A stretch of DNA of 23,326 nt, taken from positions 1 to 23,326 of the forward strand of contig JACCRD010000107.1 of NCBI GenBank assembly GCA_013813755.1, in the 5' to 3' direction. The position numbers were made by a program, and so were the translations under genes. Below are positions 1-8,029 of the stretch, piece after piece. This DNA comes from Acidobacteriota bacterium. Its GTDB lineage: Bacteria; Acidobacteriota; Blastocatellia; Pyrinomonadales; Pyrinomonadaceae. The number at the start of each line of letters is the position of its first letter. The stretch's first letter is position 1. Under the pieces are notes generated by a model. The model worked only from the letters and a program-made list of their open reading frames with translations, did not search any database and was not told the origin of the DNA.

Positions 1-2
1 AC

Positions 3-1478
3 ATTAAACTCCAAAAAATTGCCAGAAAATTGAAAGTTGAAATTCAGGGCGATGAAAATACTTTAATTTCTAACGTTACGCACGATTCAAGGCAAGCCGG
101 GGCTGGCTCGCTTTTTGTCGCCGTCAAAGGTTTGACCGTTGATGGACATCGATTTATCCCGGATGTTATGCGGCGTGGCGCAATTGGCGTTATTTCCGAA
201 TCTGAAATGCCCGTAAATTTTCGGGGCGTGTGGCTAAAAGTTGAAAATTCACGTCGGGCGCTGGCGCAAGCTGCCGCCGTTATCTACCAGAATCCGTCTC
301 ACGACTTGGATTTAGTCGGTATTACAGGCACTAACGGAAAAACAACAACTACTTATCTAATGTTTGCGCTGGCAGAGGCAAACAAAATTGAAAGCGCGAT
401 GTTGACAACGGTCGAATATCGAATCCGGGATAAAAGCGAACCGGCGGTTCGGACAACTCCCGAAGCCTCCGACACGAACAAATTTTTGCGGCGCGCGGTT
501 GATGAAAATTGCCGTATGGCGGTGATGGAGACTTCATCGCAGGCGCTTGACCTTCATCGCTGCGATAATTTACGTTTTAAGGCAGCGGTTTTTACCAATT
601 TAACGCGCGACCATCTGGATTATCATTTAACGATGGAAAATTATTTTGCCGCCAAGAAACGTCTGTTTGATGGGAGCTTAGGCGAAAAACCAATTGCATC
701 CATCATTAATATCGATGACGAATGGGGTATTAGACTTGCTGATGAATTAAAATCTCAAAATCAGAAGGTTGTTACTTTCGCGCAAAATAATTTAGCGGAT
801 TTAACCGCTAAAAACATTGAAGTGTCTCTATTGAAAGGCACTTCCTTCTTACTTAAAACTCAAACAAATGAGCTTCAGATAAACTCTCCTCTAATCGGCA
901 AGCCACACGTTTATAATATGTTAGCCGCCGTATCTGTCGCTCTTGAACTCGGTTACGATTTAGATTTGATCGTTGACGGATTGAAAACCTGCATCGGCGC
1001 GCCGGGAAGATTTGAGCGCGTTCCGCACGAAGGTGATTTCGCGGTCGTCGTTGATTACGCGCATTCAGATGACGCGCTTCTAAACACTCTAAAAACCGCC
1101 CGTGAATTAACAGAGGGGAAAATTATTACGGTTTTTGGATGCGGCGGCGACAGGGATAAAACAAAGCGCGTACCGATGGGTTTGGTGGCTGGAAAACTTA
1201 GTGATTTGGTAATTATTACTTCAGATAATCCCCGCACCGAAGATCCCCTGAAAATAATTTCACAAATTGAAAACGGTTTAAAGAAAACTACTTGCTCTTA
1301 TTTAGCAATTTCCGACCGGCGTGAAGCAATTTACCAGGCAATAAAAGCGGCAAATCCAAATGACGTAGTCTTAATAGCGGGAAAAGGTCACGAAACTTAC
1401 CAGATGATTGGCAGTGACAAATTTCATTTTGACGACCGAGAGATAGCCATTGAGGCGTTAAATAGAATTAATGACTGA
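3..1478 (+). CDS. murE: UDP-N-acetylmuramyl-tripeptide synthetase MurE (5' partial)
   Basis: Cytoplasmic Mur ligase that adds the third stem residue to UDP-MurNAc-L-Ala-D-Glu in peptidoglycan synthesis. Counting from a TTG at position 30, the sequence shows the ATP loop GTNGKTTTTYL (100-110), TTPE (142-145), ETSSQAL (167-173), NLTRDHLDYH (190-199), an AAKKRLF stretch whose first Lys (209) fits the carbamylated lysine, VDYAH (341-345), and DNPRTEDP (399-406). In this family DNPR marks enzymes that add meso-diaminopimelate rather than lysine. The usual SSHAL reads SSQAL here. The frame stays open from the TTG to the left edge and those codons resemble a normal MurE N-terminus, so the true start is probably outside the window. 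The 3' end converges with the next gene across 29 bp. Confidence 0.95.
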   Translation: MKLQKIARKLKVEIQGDENTLISNVTHDSRQAGAGSLFVAVKGLTVDGHRFIPDVMRRGAIGVISESEMPVNFRGVWLKVENSRRALAQAAAVIYQNPSHDLDLVGITGTNGKTTTTYLMFALAEANKIESAMLTTVEYRIRDKSEPAVRTTPEASDTNKFLRRAVDENCRMAVMETSSQALDLHRCDNLRFKAAVFTNLTRDHLDYHLTMENYFAAKKRLFDGSLGEKPIASIINIDDEWGIRLADELKSQNQKVVTFAQNNLADLTAKNIEVSLLKGTSFLLKTQTNELQINSPLIGKPHVYNMLAAVSVALELGYDLDLIVDGLKTCIGAPGRFERVPHEGDFAVVVDYAHSDDALLNTLKTARELTEGKIITVFGCGGDRDKTKRVPMGLVAGKLSDLVIITSDNPRTEDPLKIISQIENGLKKTTCSYLAISDRREAIYQAIKAANPNDVVLIAGKGHETYQMIGSDKFHFDDREIAIEALNRIND

Positions 1479-1507
1479 TAATTACCCGCTTTCTTAATTT
1501 ACACAGA

Positions 1508-2950
1508 TTATTCGCTCGATGGCTGTCTGTTTCCTTTTGTTAAAAAATAATAAACCGGCAAACCAAGCGCGATTAAGAAAATTCCGGCAAAAGATTGAAA
1601 CGGATTGGTGATCAGAGTATTGACAAGCAGCCAGCCGGCGACGAGTAAAAACAAAATTGGCACAACCGGGTAACCGAAAGCCTTGTACGGTCTTTCCGCA
1701 TCAGGAAATTTCTTTCTGAAAACAAAAACGGACGCGGTGACGAGCGCGTAAAATATCCACGAACCAAATATTACATAATCGGTCAGGGTGTCGAACGAAC
1801 CGGAAATCGCTAAAAGACAAGCCCATAAACCCTGTACTATCAAAGCGCCGATCGGGACGCGCGTCCCTTCCGAAAGTCTGCCCAAAGATTGAAACATCAA
1901 ACCGTCCTGCGCCATCGCATACGGCACACGCGCACCTGTTAAAATTGAGGTGTGCAGCGTTCCGATCGAAGAAGCCATTAAGCCTGCCGTCATCAAAACA
2001 ATCGCGCCGGCACCCAAAAACCGAATCGAAACTTCTCTCGCTACTGAAGAATCTTTTGAAACGCTGGCAATTTGTGTCGGGTCAAGCACATAAAAATATG
2101 CGAAGTTGACAAAAACATACAATAAAACAATGAGAATCGTTCCACCGATTAAAGCAATCGGAATGTTGCGCTGCGGATTTTTCACTTCTCCGGCAATTAG
2201 AGTTAAATTATTCCAACCGTCGTAACCCCAAAGCGCGCCAAGCATCGCCGCGCCAAAACCAGCGGCGAAACTGTATCCGGCAGTTCCGTATTTGACTGAA
2301 TCCGCGACACTTTCACACGTTCCGCCGGAATTGACCATTGAAAGGTGTGAGAAATTACCGTCTGCTAAGAAAAACGCTCCGAATCCGACGAGCAAAATTA
2401 AACCGATTTTAATAATCGTAAAATATGTTGCTAATTGACCGGCAACAGAAACCGAAGCGCAGTTGATTGTTGTAATTATGACAATCATCATTACGGCTAT
2501 AACCTGCAAAGATGTTAGTTCATATTGATAGCCAAAAATATTGGTCTCAAGTAGAGTTCTTTTCAGAGTGCCGCCTAAAAAATCATTGAGAAAAATTGCA
2601 AATGCGACGGCAACCGAGGCTTGGGCACCGGTTTTGCCGACAAAAATCAGCATCCATCCATAAAGAAAACTCCAGAGGCGTCCGTAAGCGTCGCGCAAAA
2701 AAACATATTCACCACCCGCTTCAGGCTTCATTGCGGAAAGTTCGGCGTAGGTGAGCGCGCCTGCCAGGGACAAAACTCCGGCTGCCACCCACGCGAAAAT
2801 AACCCAGGTCGGGCTGCCGACATTGCACGTCATAACTCTCGCCTTGAGGAAAACGCCTGTCCCGATAACATTCCCTAAAATTATCGAAATTGCCGCAATT
2901 AACCCGAGACCGCGGATTAAAGTATTCCTATTTATTGAATCTGAAACCAT
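1508..2950 (-). CDS. APC-superfamily amino acid permease
   Basis: A 480-residue, highly hydrophobic protein with about 12 predicted membrane segments. Near the N-terminus it has NVIGTGVFLK (27-36), the GxGxF substrate-binding turn of APC transporters, followed by the long helix with YAELSAMKPEAGGEY, typical of the LAT/SteT-like branch. By family it would move amino acids across the inner membrane by exchange or proton symport; the substrate cannot be read from sequence. It starts at an ATG with no clear Shine-Dalgarno and is divergent from pabB across a 115-bp gap holding a small inverted repeat. Length is normal for the family and nothing looks broken. Confidence 0.88.
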   Translation of the reverse strand: MVSDSINRNTLIRGLGLIAAISIILGNVIGTGVFLKARVMTCNVGSPTWVIFAWVAAGVLSLAGALTYAELSAMKPEAGGEYVFLRDAYGRLWSFLYGWMLIFVGKTGAQASVAVAFAIFLNDFLGGTLKRTLLETNIFGYQYELTSLQVIAVMMIVIITTINCASVSVAGQLATYFTIIKIGLILLVGFGAFFLADGNFSHLSMVNSGGTCESVADSVKYGTAGYSFAAGFGAAMLGALWGYDGWNNLTLIAGEVKNPQRNIPIALIGGTILIVLLYVFVNFAYFYVLDPTQIASVSKDSSVAREVSIRFLGAGAIVLMTAGLMASSIGTLHTSILTGARVPYAMAQDGLMFQSLGRLSEGTRVPIGALIVQGLWACLLAISGSFDTLTDYVIFGSWIFYALVTASVFVFRKKFPDAERPYKAFGYPVVPILFLLVAGWLLVNTLITNPFQSFAGIFLIALGLPVYYFLTKGNRQPSSE

Positions 2951-2976
2951 AAATTTGTTTTTTATAAAATTTGAAA

Positions 2977-2996
2977 TTCAGATTAACACGTCTGAA
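2977..2996. promoter_or_regulatory. Possible operator between the permease and pabB
   Basis: TTCAGA, 8 bases, then TCTGAA: an inverted repeat with 6-bp arms inside the 115-bp divergent intergenic region. The spacing would suit a dimeric regulator, but the arms are short and no convincing -35/-10 pair was found on either strand here. Chance occurrence is possible. Confidence 0.2.
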
Positions 2997-3065
2997 ATAA
3001 ATGCCAAATCATATTTTTATATTATGCGACCGGATTTGATTTAATTTAAGATTGAAACAAATAAA

Positions 3066-4376
3066 ATGCGCGAAATAAAAATTTCTTCCGACAATTTAGT
3101 TTTGTCACTGCTTTCAATTTCAGAATCTGCAAATGTTTGTATTCTGGACGCCTGCAACGATTTTTATGCGAATTCAAATCTTTTAATTGCTGGCATAAAT
3201 CCAGTGGAATCGCTGCAATTTTCCGAAGATAACGCCGAACAAACGCTCGAAAATTTTGATAAAAAAATCGCTCAGTCTAATCTCGCCGGAATCTTTACAA
3301 TCGATTATGATTTCGGTCTAAAACTTGAAAAAATTGCTTCCGGATCAAAGAAATTAGATTCATTCTCACAACCCGACATTTTTCTCGCGCTCTTTGAATG
3401 CCTGCTTATTCACGATTATCGAACCCATCAAACTTTTTTGGACGGAAATGCTAAAAAGTTTGACGGAGTAATTGAACGAATTTTACAAAATCAAATTCAC
3501 GAAAATAATAAAATTACCGAAAAAGTTCGCGCAAAAATCAATATCAAATCAAACTTTACCAAAAAAAACTATCTTCAGACAGTTAAAAAAATTCAGGAAT
3601 ACATCTCTCGCGGCGACTCTTATCAAACAAATTTGACTCAGCAGTTTCGCGCCAAACTGCCAAAAAACCTGACTGCTCAAAAAATTTTCTGGCAGTTGAA
3701 AAAGGATCATCCAGCCCCATTCTCCGCTTTCATCAAAAGATCTGACGATACAGTGATCAGCGCTTCCCCGGAAAGATTTTGCACCGTTAAGAATCAGATT
3801 ATTTTTTGCTCACCGATCAAAGGAACGCGACCGCGCGGAAAATCGGCTGCGGAGGATGAACATTTGAAACGCGAACTTTTAAGCAGCGAAAAAGACCGCG
3901 CCGAAAATATCATGATTGTTGATTTGCTGCGCAATGATATTGGAAAAGTTTGTCGTTACGGTTCCGTTGAAGTTGAAAACCTTTGTAGCCTGGAAACTCA
4001 TCCGACTTATCATCATTTGGTTTCGACAATGCGCGGAGAATTAAAAAATAATTTAAGTTTCGGCGAAATTATTAAAGCGATTTTCCCGTGCGGTTCAATA
4101 ACCGGAGCACCAAAAATTCGCACAATGCAAATTATTGATGAACTCGAAAGCGCTAGCCGAGGACTTTCGATGGGCGCGATCGGTTACGTCGGATTTGATA
4201 AAAATTTAGAAATGAGCGTAGCGATTCGCACCTTGACAATCAAAAATAACCAAGCCATTTTCAATGTCGGCGGCGGCATTGTAATTGACAGTGATCCCGA
4301 ATCCGAATACGAAGAAACGCTGGTTAAAGCGCAGGCAATTTTTTCCGCTCTGGGAGTTGATAAAACTTTTATTTAG
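3066..4376 (+). CDS. pabB: Aminodeoxychorismate synthase component I (PabB)
   Basis: Member of the chorismate-utilising family that converts chorismate plus ammonia to 4-amino-4-deoxychorismate for folate. The N-terminal third is divergent, as in many PabB proteins. The catalytic domain begins near residue 165 and shows GDSYQTNLTQ (183-192), SPERF (234-238), PIKGTRPRG (250-258), DLLRND (286-291), ETHPTYHHLVS (310-320) and GSITGAPK (343-350). The Lys in PIKGT is the PabB-type residue; anthranilate synthases have PIAGT, so PabB is preferred over TrpE. At 436 aa it has no fused glutaminase or PabC domain, and neither partner lies in the window. The ATG start has no obvious Shine-Dalgarno. Confidence 0.92.
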   Translation: MREIKISSDNLVLSLLSISESANVCILDACNDFYANSNLLIAGINPVESLQFSEDNAEQTLENFDKKIAQSNLAGIFTIDYDFGLKLEKIASGSKKLDSFSQPDIFLALFECLLIHDYRTHQTFLDGNAKKFDGVIERILQNQIHENNKITEKVRAKINIKSNFTKKNYLQTVKKIQEYISRGDSYQTNLTQQFRAKLPKNLTAQKIFWQLKKDHPAPFSAFIKRSDDTVISASPERFCTVKNQIIFCSPIKGTRPRGKSAAEDEHLKRELLSSEKDRAENIMIVDLLRNDIGKVCRYGSVEVENLCSLETHPTYHHLVSTMRGELKNNLSFGEIIKAIFPCGSITGAPKIRTMQIIDELESASRGLSMGAIGYVGFDKNLEMSVAIRTLTIKNNQAIFNVGGGIVIDSDPESEYEETLVKAQAIFSALGVDKTFI

Positions 4377-4513
4377 TCATTTAATAAAAACCGATCAAGT
4401 TGCAACCTTAAACCGTAATTACAAAGAAACCTTCGTTTTTTATAAATCGTTCGGATAAATTTAACTAAAACGGGAACATATTTTATTTTTTGGTGTCTAA
4501 ATAATCATTACTC

Positions 4514-4519
4514 AGGAGG
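4514..4519 (+). promoter_or_regulatory. Strong Shine-Dalgarno of the ExbD-type gene
   Basis: AGGAGG with an 8-base spacer to the ATG at 4528. It fixes the start and contrasts with most genes here, which have weak or unrecognisable sites. Confidence 0.8.
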
Positions 4520-4527
4520 AAAAGTTA

Positions 4528-4989
4528 ATGGATGCTAAACCAAATATAAATATCACGCCGCTGATCGATGTTTTGCTCGTTTTACTGATTATTTTTATGG
4601 TCATCGCGCCCACCAAATCAACTGATTTCAAGGCTCAAATCCCGCAGCTGTCCCAAAATACCGCAATTCCCAACCCATATACTTTAGTGGTTTCGCTCAA
4701 TTCTGATTCGACTCTGGAATTAAATAATCAAAATAATTTCGGAACAATAAATGAACCAAAAATGCTGGTTGAATGGCTTCGACAGATATTTCAGGAAAGA
4801 ACCGAAAATTTGGTTTACACAGATCAAAGCCAAATGGCTAAAAATTTATCAATTGATGAAAAAATTCAAAAAACAGTTTTTATCAAAGCTCCGCAGTCGG
4901 TTGATTATGGCAGCGTCGTAAAAATTATCGACGCGGTAAAAATTGCTGGAGCGAATCCAATCAGCCTGCAAATTGATGATTTGAAATAG
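4528..4989 (+). CDS. exbD: ExbD/TolR-type biopolymer transport protein
   Basis: A 153-aa inner-membrane protein with a very short cytoplasmic N-terminus, one membrane helix (about residues 12-31) and a periplasmic domain. The segment INITPLIDVLLVLLIIFMV carries the conserved membrane Asp (residue 14) that ExbD and TolR use with ExbB or TolQ to harvest the proton gradient. The C-terminal VFIKAPQSVDYGSVVKIIDAVKIAG matches the periplasmic fold of the family. The start is supported by a consensus AGGAGG at 4514-4519, eight bases upstream, one of only two strong Shine-Dalgarno sites seen. No ExbB or TolQ partner is in the window. ExbD and TolR cannot be told apart here. Confidence 0.88.
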   Translation: MDAKPNINITPLIDVLLVLLIIFMVIAPTKSTDFKAQIPQLSQNTAIPNPYTLVVSLNSDSTLELNNQNNFGTINEPKMLVEWLRQIFQERTENLVYTDQSQMAKNLSIDEKIQKTVFIKAPQSVDYGSVVKIIDAVKIAGANPISLQIDDLK

Positions 4990-5029
4990 AATATATTATT
5001 GTAAGCTACTCATCTGCGATCAGCGTTTC

Positions 5030-5060
5030 GCTCTAAGATCTTCTTTTTAGAGCTTTTTTT
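5030..5060 (+). terminator. Rho-independent terminator after the ExbD-type gene
   Basis: A 7-bp perfect stem (GCTCTAA at 5030-5036 with TTAGAGC at 5047-5053), a 10-base loop, then seven T (5054-5060). It lies 41 bp after the exbD stop and so separates that gene from the J-domain gene. Confidence 0.75.
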
Positions 5061-5061
5061 G

Positions 5062-5070
5062 TGTTATAAT
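5062..5070 (+). promoter_or_regulatory. Extended -10 promoter for the J-domain gene
   Basis: TGTTATAAT is a perfect extended -10 (TGnTATAAT) directly after the upstream terminator. There is no good -35, which extended -10 promoters tolerate. Transcription would begin near 5077, giving a leader of about 60 nt. Confidence 0.5.
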
Positions 5071-5135
5071 TTTTCTCAAACTTAAAATATTTTCTGACAA
5101 TTCGATTAATTTTTTCCACAAATGTTTTTTTGTAA

Positions 5136-5945
5136 ATGGTGAATTATTACAAAGTTCTGAAAATTTCACCAAAAGCTTCCAATGCGGAAATAAAATCCGC
5201 ATATCGTCGTCTCGCGCGAAAACTGCACCCGGATATTAACAACGATCAGGATAATAATTCCGCCGAATTTACAAAAATTACCGCTGCTTATGAGATTTTG
5301 GGTAATCCACAGGAGCGCGCTAATTATGACAAGCAACTATTAAAAGCTCAATACAAAAACAGTTCGGAGGGCGATACCGTTTTTTCTTCAGAAAACGCCT
5401 ACGCTCGCCGCTGGCGGCAGATGGCTTACGAGCGGCGTTACAATGAAATCATCGATCGAATGATTGCCGATGAGCGACGTGAATCGATGGCTTTACAGAA
5501 AATCATTTTCCCTCTGGTGGCTTTGTTTCTTTCAACCTGTTTTATAGCGATTTTCAAACCGGTAATTTTTATCAATTTACACCCGATTGGAAAAATTATT
5601 TTAATATCTCTTTTTGTCATCGGATTGTTTCACTTATTCAGCCGTTTGAAAGCCGCTTTTGAAAAATATACTTACAGCGGCGAAAACGTTCGCGATTCAA
5701 TTTTAGAAAAAACCGAGACCGAGAAAAAGCCATACACTCGCTTAACCGCCGTCTGTTTTTTAATATTTGGCTTTGGTATTAGTTTGGCTTCCGGACTTTT
5801 GATCGGAAATTATTTACAATTTTTCACGATTGCCACGATGCCCGCTTTTTTCTCTTCGACTCTAAAGCCGGAGTTTGTTTTCTATCCGCCGATTTTTGTT
5901 TTGCTGGTTGACGCGATTCACGCATTTGTTTCCCGATTCGAGTAA
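5136..5945 (+). CDS. Membrane-anchored J-domain protein
   Basis: The N-terminal 65 or so residues form a J domain: YYKVLKISPKAS at the start, helix II with SAYRRLARKL, the essential HPD (31-33), and ITAAYEILGNPQERANYD. This domain stimulates ATP hydrolysis by DnaK. There is no Gly/Phe region, zinc centre or DnaJ C-terminal substrate domain. A charged linker (about 70-118, rich in Arg) leads to four hydrophobic stretches at roughly 121-140, 152-168, 203-225 and 246-264. The protein would thus place a J domain at the inner membrane, facing the cytoplasm. Its client is unknown. The gene lies between a terminator and the rpsT promoter, so it is probably transcribed alone. Confidence 0.85.
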   Translation: MVNYYKVLKISPKASNAEIKSAYRRLARKLHPDINNDQDNNSAEFTKITAAYEILGNPQERANYDKQLLKAQYKNSSEGDTVFSSENAYARRWRQMAYERRYNEIIDRMIADERRESMALQKIIFPLVALFLSTCFIAIFKPVIFINLHPIGKIILISLFVIGLFHLFSRLKAAFEKYTYSGENVRDSILEKTETEKKPYTRLTAVCFLIFGFGISLASGLLIGNYLQFFTIATMPAFFSSTLKPEFVFYPPIFVLLVDAIHAFVSRFE

Positions 5946-5956
5946 AATGTCTCTGC

Positions 5957-5985
5957 TTGACATTAATTAGCACAATCTTTACAAT
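5957..5985 (+). promoter_or_regulatory. Sigma-70-type promoter of rpsT
   Basis: TTGACA (5957-5962), a 17-bp spacer, and TACAAT (5980-5985): 11 of 12 consensus bases at optimal spacing. It starts 12 bp after the J-domain gene. Transcription would begin near 5992, leaving a leader of about 52 nt before the rpsT ATG. Confidence 0.8.
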
Positions 5986-6043
5986 TCATAGTTTCTTTAA
6001 CAAACAGAAATTATTTTTATTTTATTATAAAACGGAGCAATCG

Positions 6044-6307
6044 ATGCCAAATCATAAATCTGCAATCAAACGAGTTAAACAAAACGAAAAGCGTCGCGCC
6101 ATTAATCGGGGCAATCGCGGGAGTCTGCGAACTCAAATCAAAAAACTTCGTCTCGCATTGGCGGATAATAACAAAACCGAAAGTCAGGAGCTTTTAAGTC
6201 CGACAGTTTCAATGATTGATAAAGCGGTTAATAAAGGCATTATTCATAAAAATACGGCAGCTCGACATAAGTCACGTTTGACGGCGCATATTGCGAAGTT
6301 AGCTTAA
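6044..6307 (+). CDS. rpsT: 30S ribosomal protein S20
   Basis: Small basic protein that binds 16S rRNA early in 30S assembly. The 87 residues start MPNHKSAIKRVKQNEKRR and continue with RGSLRTQIKKL and the C-terminal NKGIIHKNTAARHKSRLT, the standard S20 pattern and length. The frame is open further upstream to a TTG at 5957, but that codon is part of the -35 box and the extra 29 residues are not ribosomal. The ATG at 6044 has GGAG at 6034-6037. The gene has its own promoter and terminator, so it is monocistronic. In E. coli S20 represses its own translation; no leader structure supporting that was identified here. Confidence 0.96.
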   Translation: MPNHKSAIKRVKQNEKRRAINRGNRGSLRTQIKKLRLALADNNKTESQELLSPTVSMIDKAVNKGIIHKNTAARHKSRLTAHIAKLA

Positions 6308-6346
6308 ACAATGTTCTTTTCATTAATTTTTCTCCTTTAATTTGAA

Positions 6347-6383
6347 AGGAAGCGATTCCTTAGTCTCGCTTCCTATTTTTTTT
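6347..6383 (+). terminator. Rho-independent terminator of rpsT
   Basis: Perfect 9-bp stem AGGAAGCGA (6347-6355) with TCGCTTCCT (6366-6374), a 10-base loop, then A and eight T. It ends 3 bp short of the holA stop codon on the other strand. It lacks an A tract on its left, so it should work mainly for rpsT. Confidence 0.85.
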
Positions 6384-6386
6384 GCA

Positions 6387-7418
6387 TCAAAATGCCGCTA
6401 GTTCACATACCAACATTTCAATTTGCAGCCTGGGTGTTGCTTTTGAAGTTTTTATCGCCAGGTCGGTTTCAGAAATTCTTTGTAAAATTTTGGTAAGTTT
6501 TCCGGAATCCGCCCGCCGTGCCGTTGCCAGAAAATCTTCCTGTTTGCCCCACGGCAGTTTCATAATTCGCGCGACTTCCTTTCGTTCAACGCCCTGTCCC
6601 ATTAATTCTTTTGACATTAGAAGGCGATGAAAATTGCCGGCAATTAATCCGAGCAGCATTAAAGGTTCCGCTCCGTCGTCTAAAATCTTTTGCAAAATTT
6701 CCAGTGCCTTAACTTTATTTTTAGACAAAAGATAATCGGTCAATTCAAAATTCGAAAGTTCGCGGGAGTTTGGCACAAGCGATTCGACAAGTTCAAACGT
6801 AATCAGAGTGTCCGGCAAAGCCGCGACCGAAAGTTTTTCAATTTCGTTTGTTAACCGACGAACATTGTTTCCGGTCAAAGCGACTAAATGCCTCAGAGCC
6901 TTTTCATCCGCCTGAGTGTTGAGTTCTCTCAATTTTGTTTTCGCCCAATGTTCTAATTCATTGTCGCTTAATTCCGCAAATTCCACCGAGACACTCTTTG
7001 AAAGCAATAATTTAGAAATTTTGCGACGTTTGTCCAGCTCATTAGCGAGAAAAATTACAATTGAAGTTTTAGACGGATGATCTAAATATTTGATTAAAAT
7101 ATCTTCGTCTTCTTCCCGAAGCGTGTCTTTGTTTGAGTTTGCGGAAACAACAACATTAGTTACCAAAATAACTCTGAAAGCGGAAATCATCGGTAGCTGC
7201 TCGGCAGAATCAAAGGCATAGCGGAGTTGATTTAGACTGCCGAGAGAAAATTCCGTCTCATTAAATTCGCGTAGAGTTGAATCAGCTAAAACCATTTCAG
7301 TAATAGTCTTAGCGGCTAAATCCCGAAGATAAGTTTCCGCTCCGAAAAGCGTATAAACCGGCGCGAACTCGCGCTTTTTTAATTGGTTTTTCAGATCATC
7401 TCGACTTAAAATATTCAT
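6387..7418 (-). CDS. holA: DNA polymerase III subunit delta (HolA)
   Basis: Subunit of the clamp loader that opens the sliding clamp. At 343 aa it has normal length. The N-terminus has PVYTLFGAETYLRDLAAKTI, the degenerate P-loop region typical of delta, followed by VVVSANSNK and VIFLANELDKRRKISKLL. The middle has LVALTGNNVRRLTNEIEKL, the lid-domain helix pattern, and the C-terminal collar helices have ALEILQKILDDGAEPLMLLGLIAGNFHRL. It follows lptE by 56 bp on the same strand, the same gene order as lptE-holA in E. coli. The ATG is used. Being last in the block, it probably depends on upstream promoters. Confidence 0.93.
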   Translation of the reverse strand: MNILSRDDLKNQLKKREFAPVYTLFGAETYLRDLAAKTITEMVLADSTLREFNETEFSLGSLNQLRYAFDSAEQLPMISAFRVILVTNVVVSANSNKDTLREEDEDILIKYLDHPSKTSIVIFLANELDKRRKISKLLLSKSVSVEFAELSDNELEHWAKTKLRELNTQADEKALRHLVALTGNNVRRLTNEIEKLSVAALPDTLITFELVESLVPNSRELSNFELTDYLLSKNKVKALEILQKILDDGAEPLMLLGLIAGNFHRLLMSKELMGQGVERKEVARIMKLPWGKQEDFLATARRADSGKLTKILQRISETDLAIKTSKATPRLQIEMLVCELAAF

Positions 7419-7474
7419 CTCAAAATTTGTTTAGAGGTATTGAATATATGGTTTAGTAAAAAGACCGAAAACGT

Positions 7475-8029
7475 TTATTTACCGCGTTTGTCCTTGACGC
7501 CTAAACCATTGATGACAGTTGAAACCACCGATTCAGCAAAAACACGCGACATTCTTTCAACTGCTGGGTCTTCTTCATTAAAAAACGAACGCGGATCGGC
7601 GGAAAACTCAAAGGAATCTCGAAAAATAAAATTTTGGTTATCATAAAGAATTTTATTTTCCTTCAAATCGCGGATTGTCACTGCCGCCACAATTGTTACC
7701 TCATAAACTCGCGCCCGACCGTCGCGGTCAAGCAGAACGCCCGTAAAATAAAAATTGCGGATAGTTCCCTCGATCACCGCGTCCGCGCCTTCGCGAGCAC
7801 CCTGCACTTTAAGCCCTCGACCGCGTTTGATTATTTCCTTAGTGACGGCTTCGGTAAAACGTGTCTCAACTCGGTAGCGCGCGCCGGAAACTTCAAATTG
7901 AAAAGCCGGGACGGCAACAATTTTTATTTTTTCAGGCAGACCGGAATTGGTAACCGGTTTGTAGCACTCAGTAAAACCCGACACAGCCAGAAAAAGCACA
8001 GCTATTAAAAATATTTGAATTTGTTTCAT
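7475..8029 (-). CDS. lptE: LptE-like LPS-assembly protein
   Basis: A 184-aa exported protein. A signal peptide (residues about 1-21) is followed by CYKPV and then KIKIVAVPAFQFEVSGARYRVETRFTEAVTKEIIKRG, the N-terminal strand and helix pattern of the LptE fold, and by VIEGTIRNFYFTG and YEVTIVAAVTIRD. LptE sits in the outer-membrane LptD barrel and helps place lipopolysaccharide in the outer leaflet. Evidence is the fold pattern plus the conserved lptE-holA order; LptE sequences are poorly conserved. The lipobox is odd: the residues before Cys22 are Phe-Thr-Glu, where an Ala or Gly is expected at -1, so lipidation is uncertain. The ATG overlaps the folP stop (ATGA, 8026-8029), implying translational coupling. 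Confidence 0.75.
   Translation of the reverse strand: MKQIQIFLIAVLFLAVSGFTECYKPVTNSGLPEKIKIVAVPAFQFEVSGARYRVETRFTEAVTKEIIKRGRGLKVQGAREGADAVIEGTIRNFYFTGVLLDRDGRARVYEVTIVAAVTIRDLKENKILYDNQNFIFRDSFEFSADPRSFFNEEDPAVERMSRVFAESVVSTVINGLGVKDKRGK

Noticed and set aside
5957..6043. N-terminal extension of rpsT from a TTG at 5957
   Set aside because: The TTG is part of the TTGACA -35 box of the rpsT promoter, and the 29 extra residues do not look like S20, which starts at MPNHKS.
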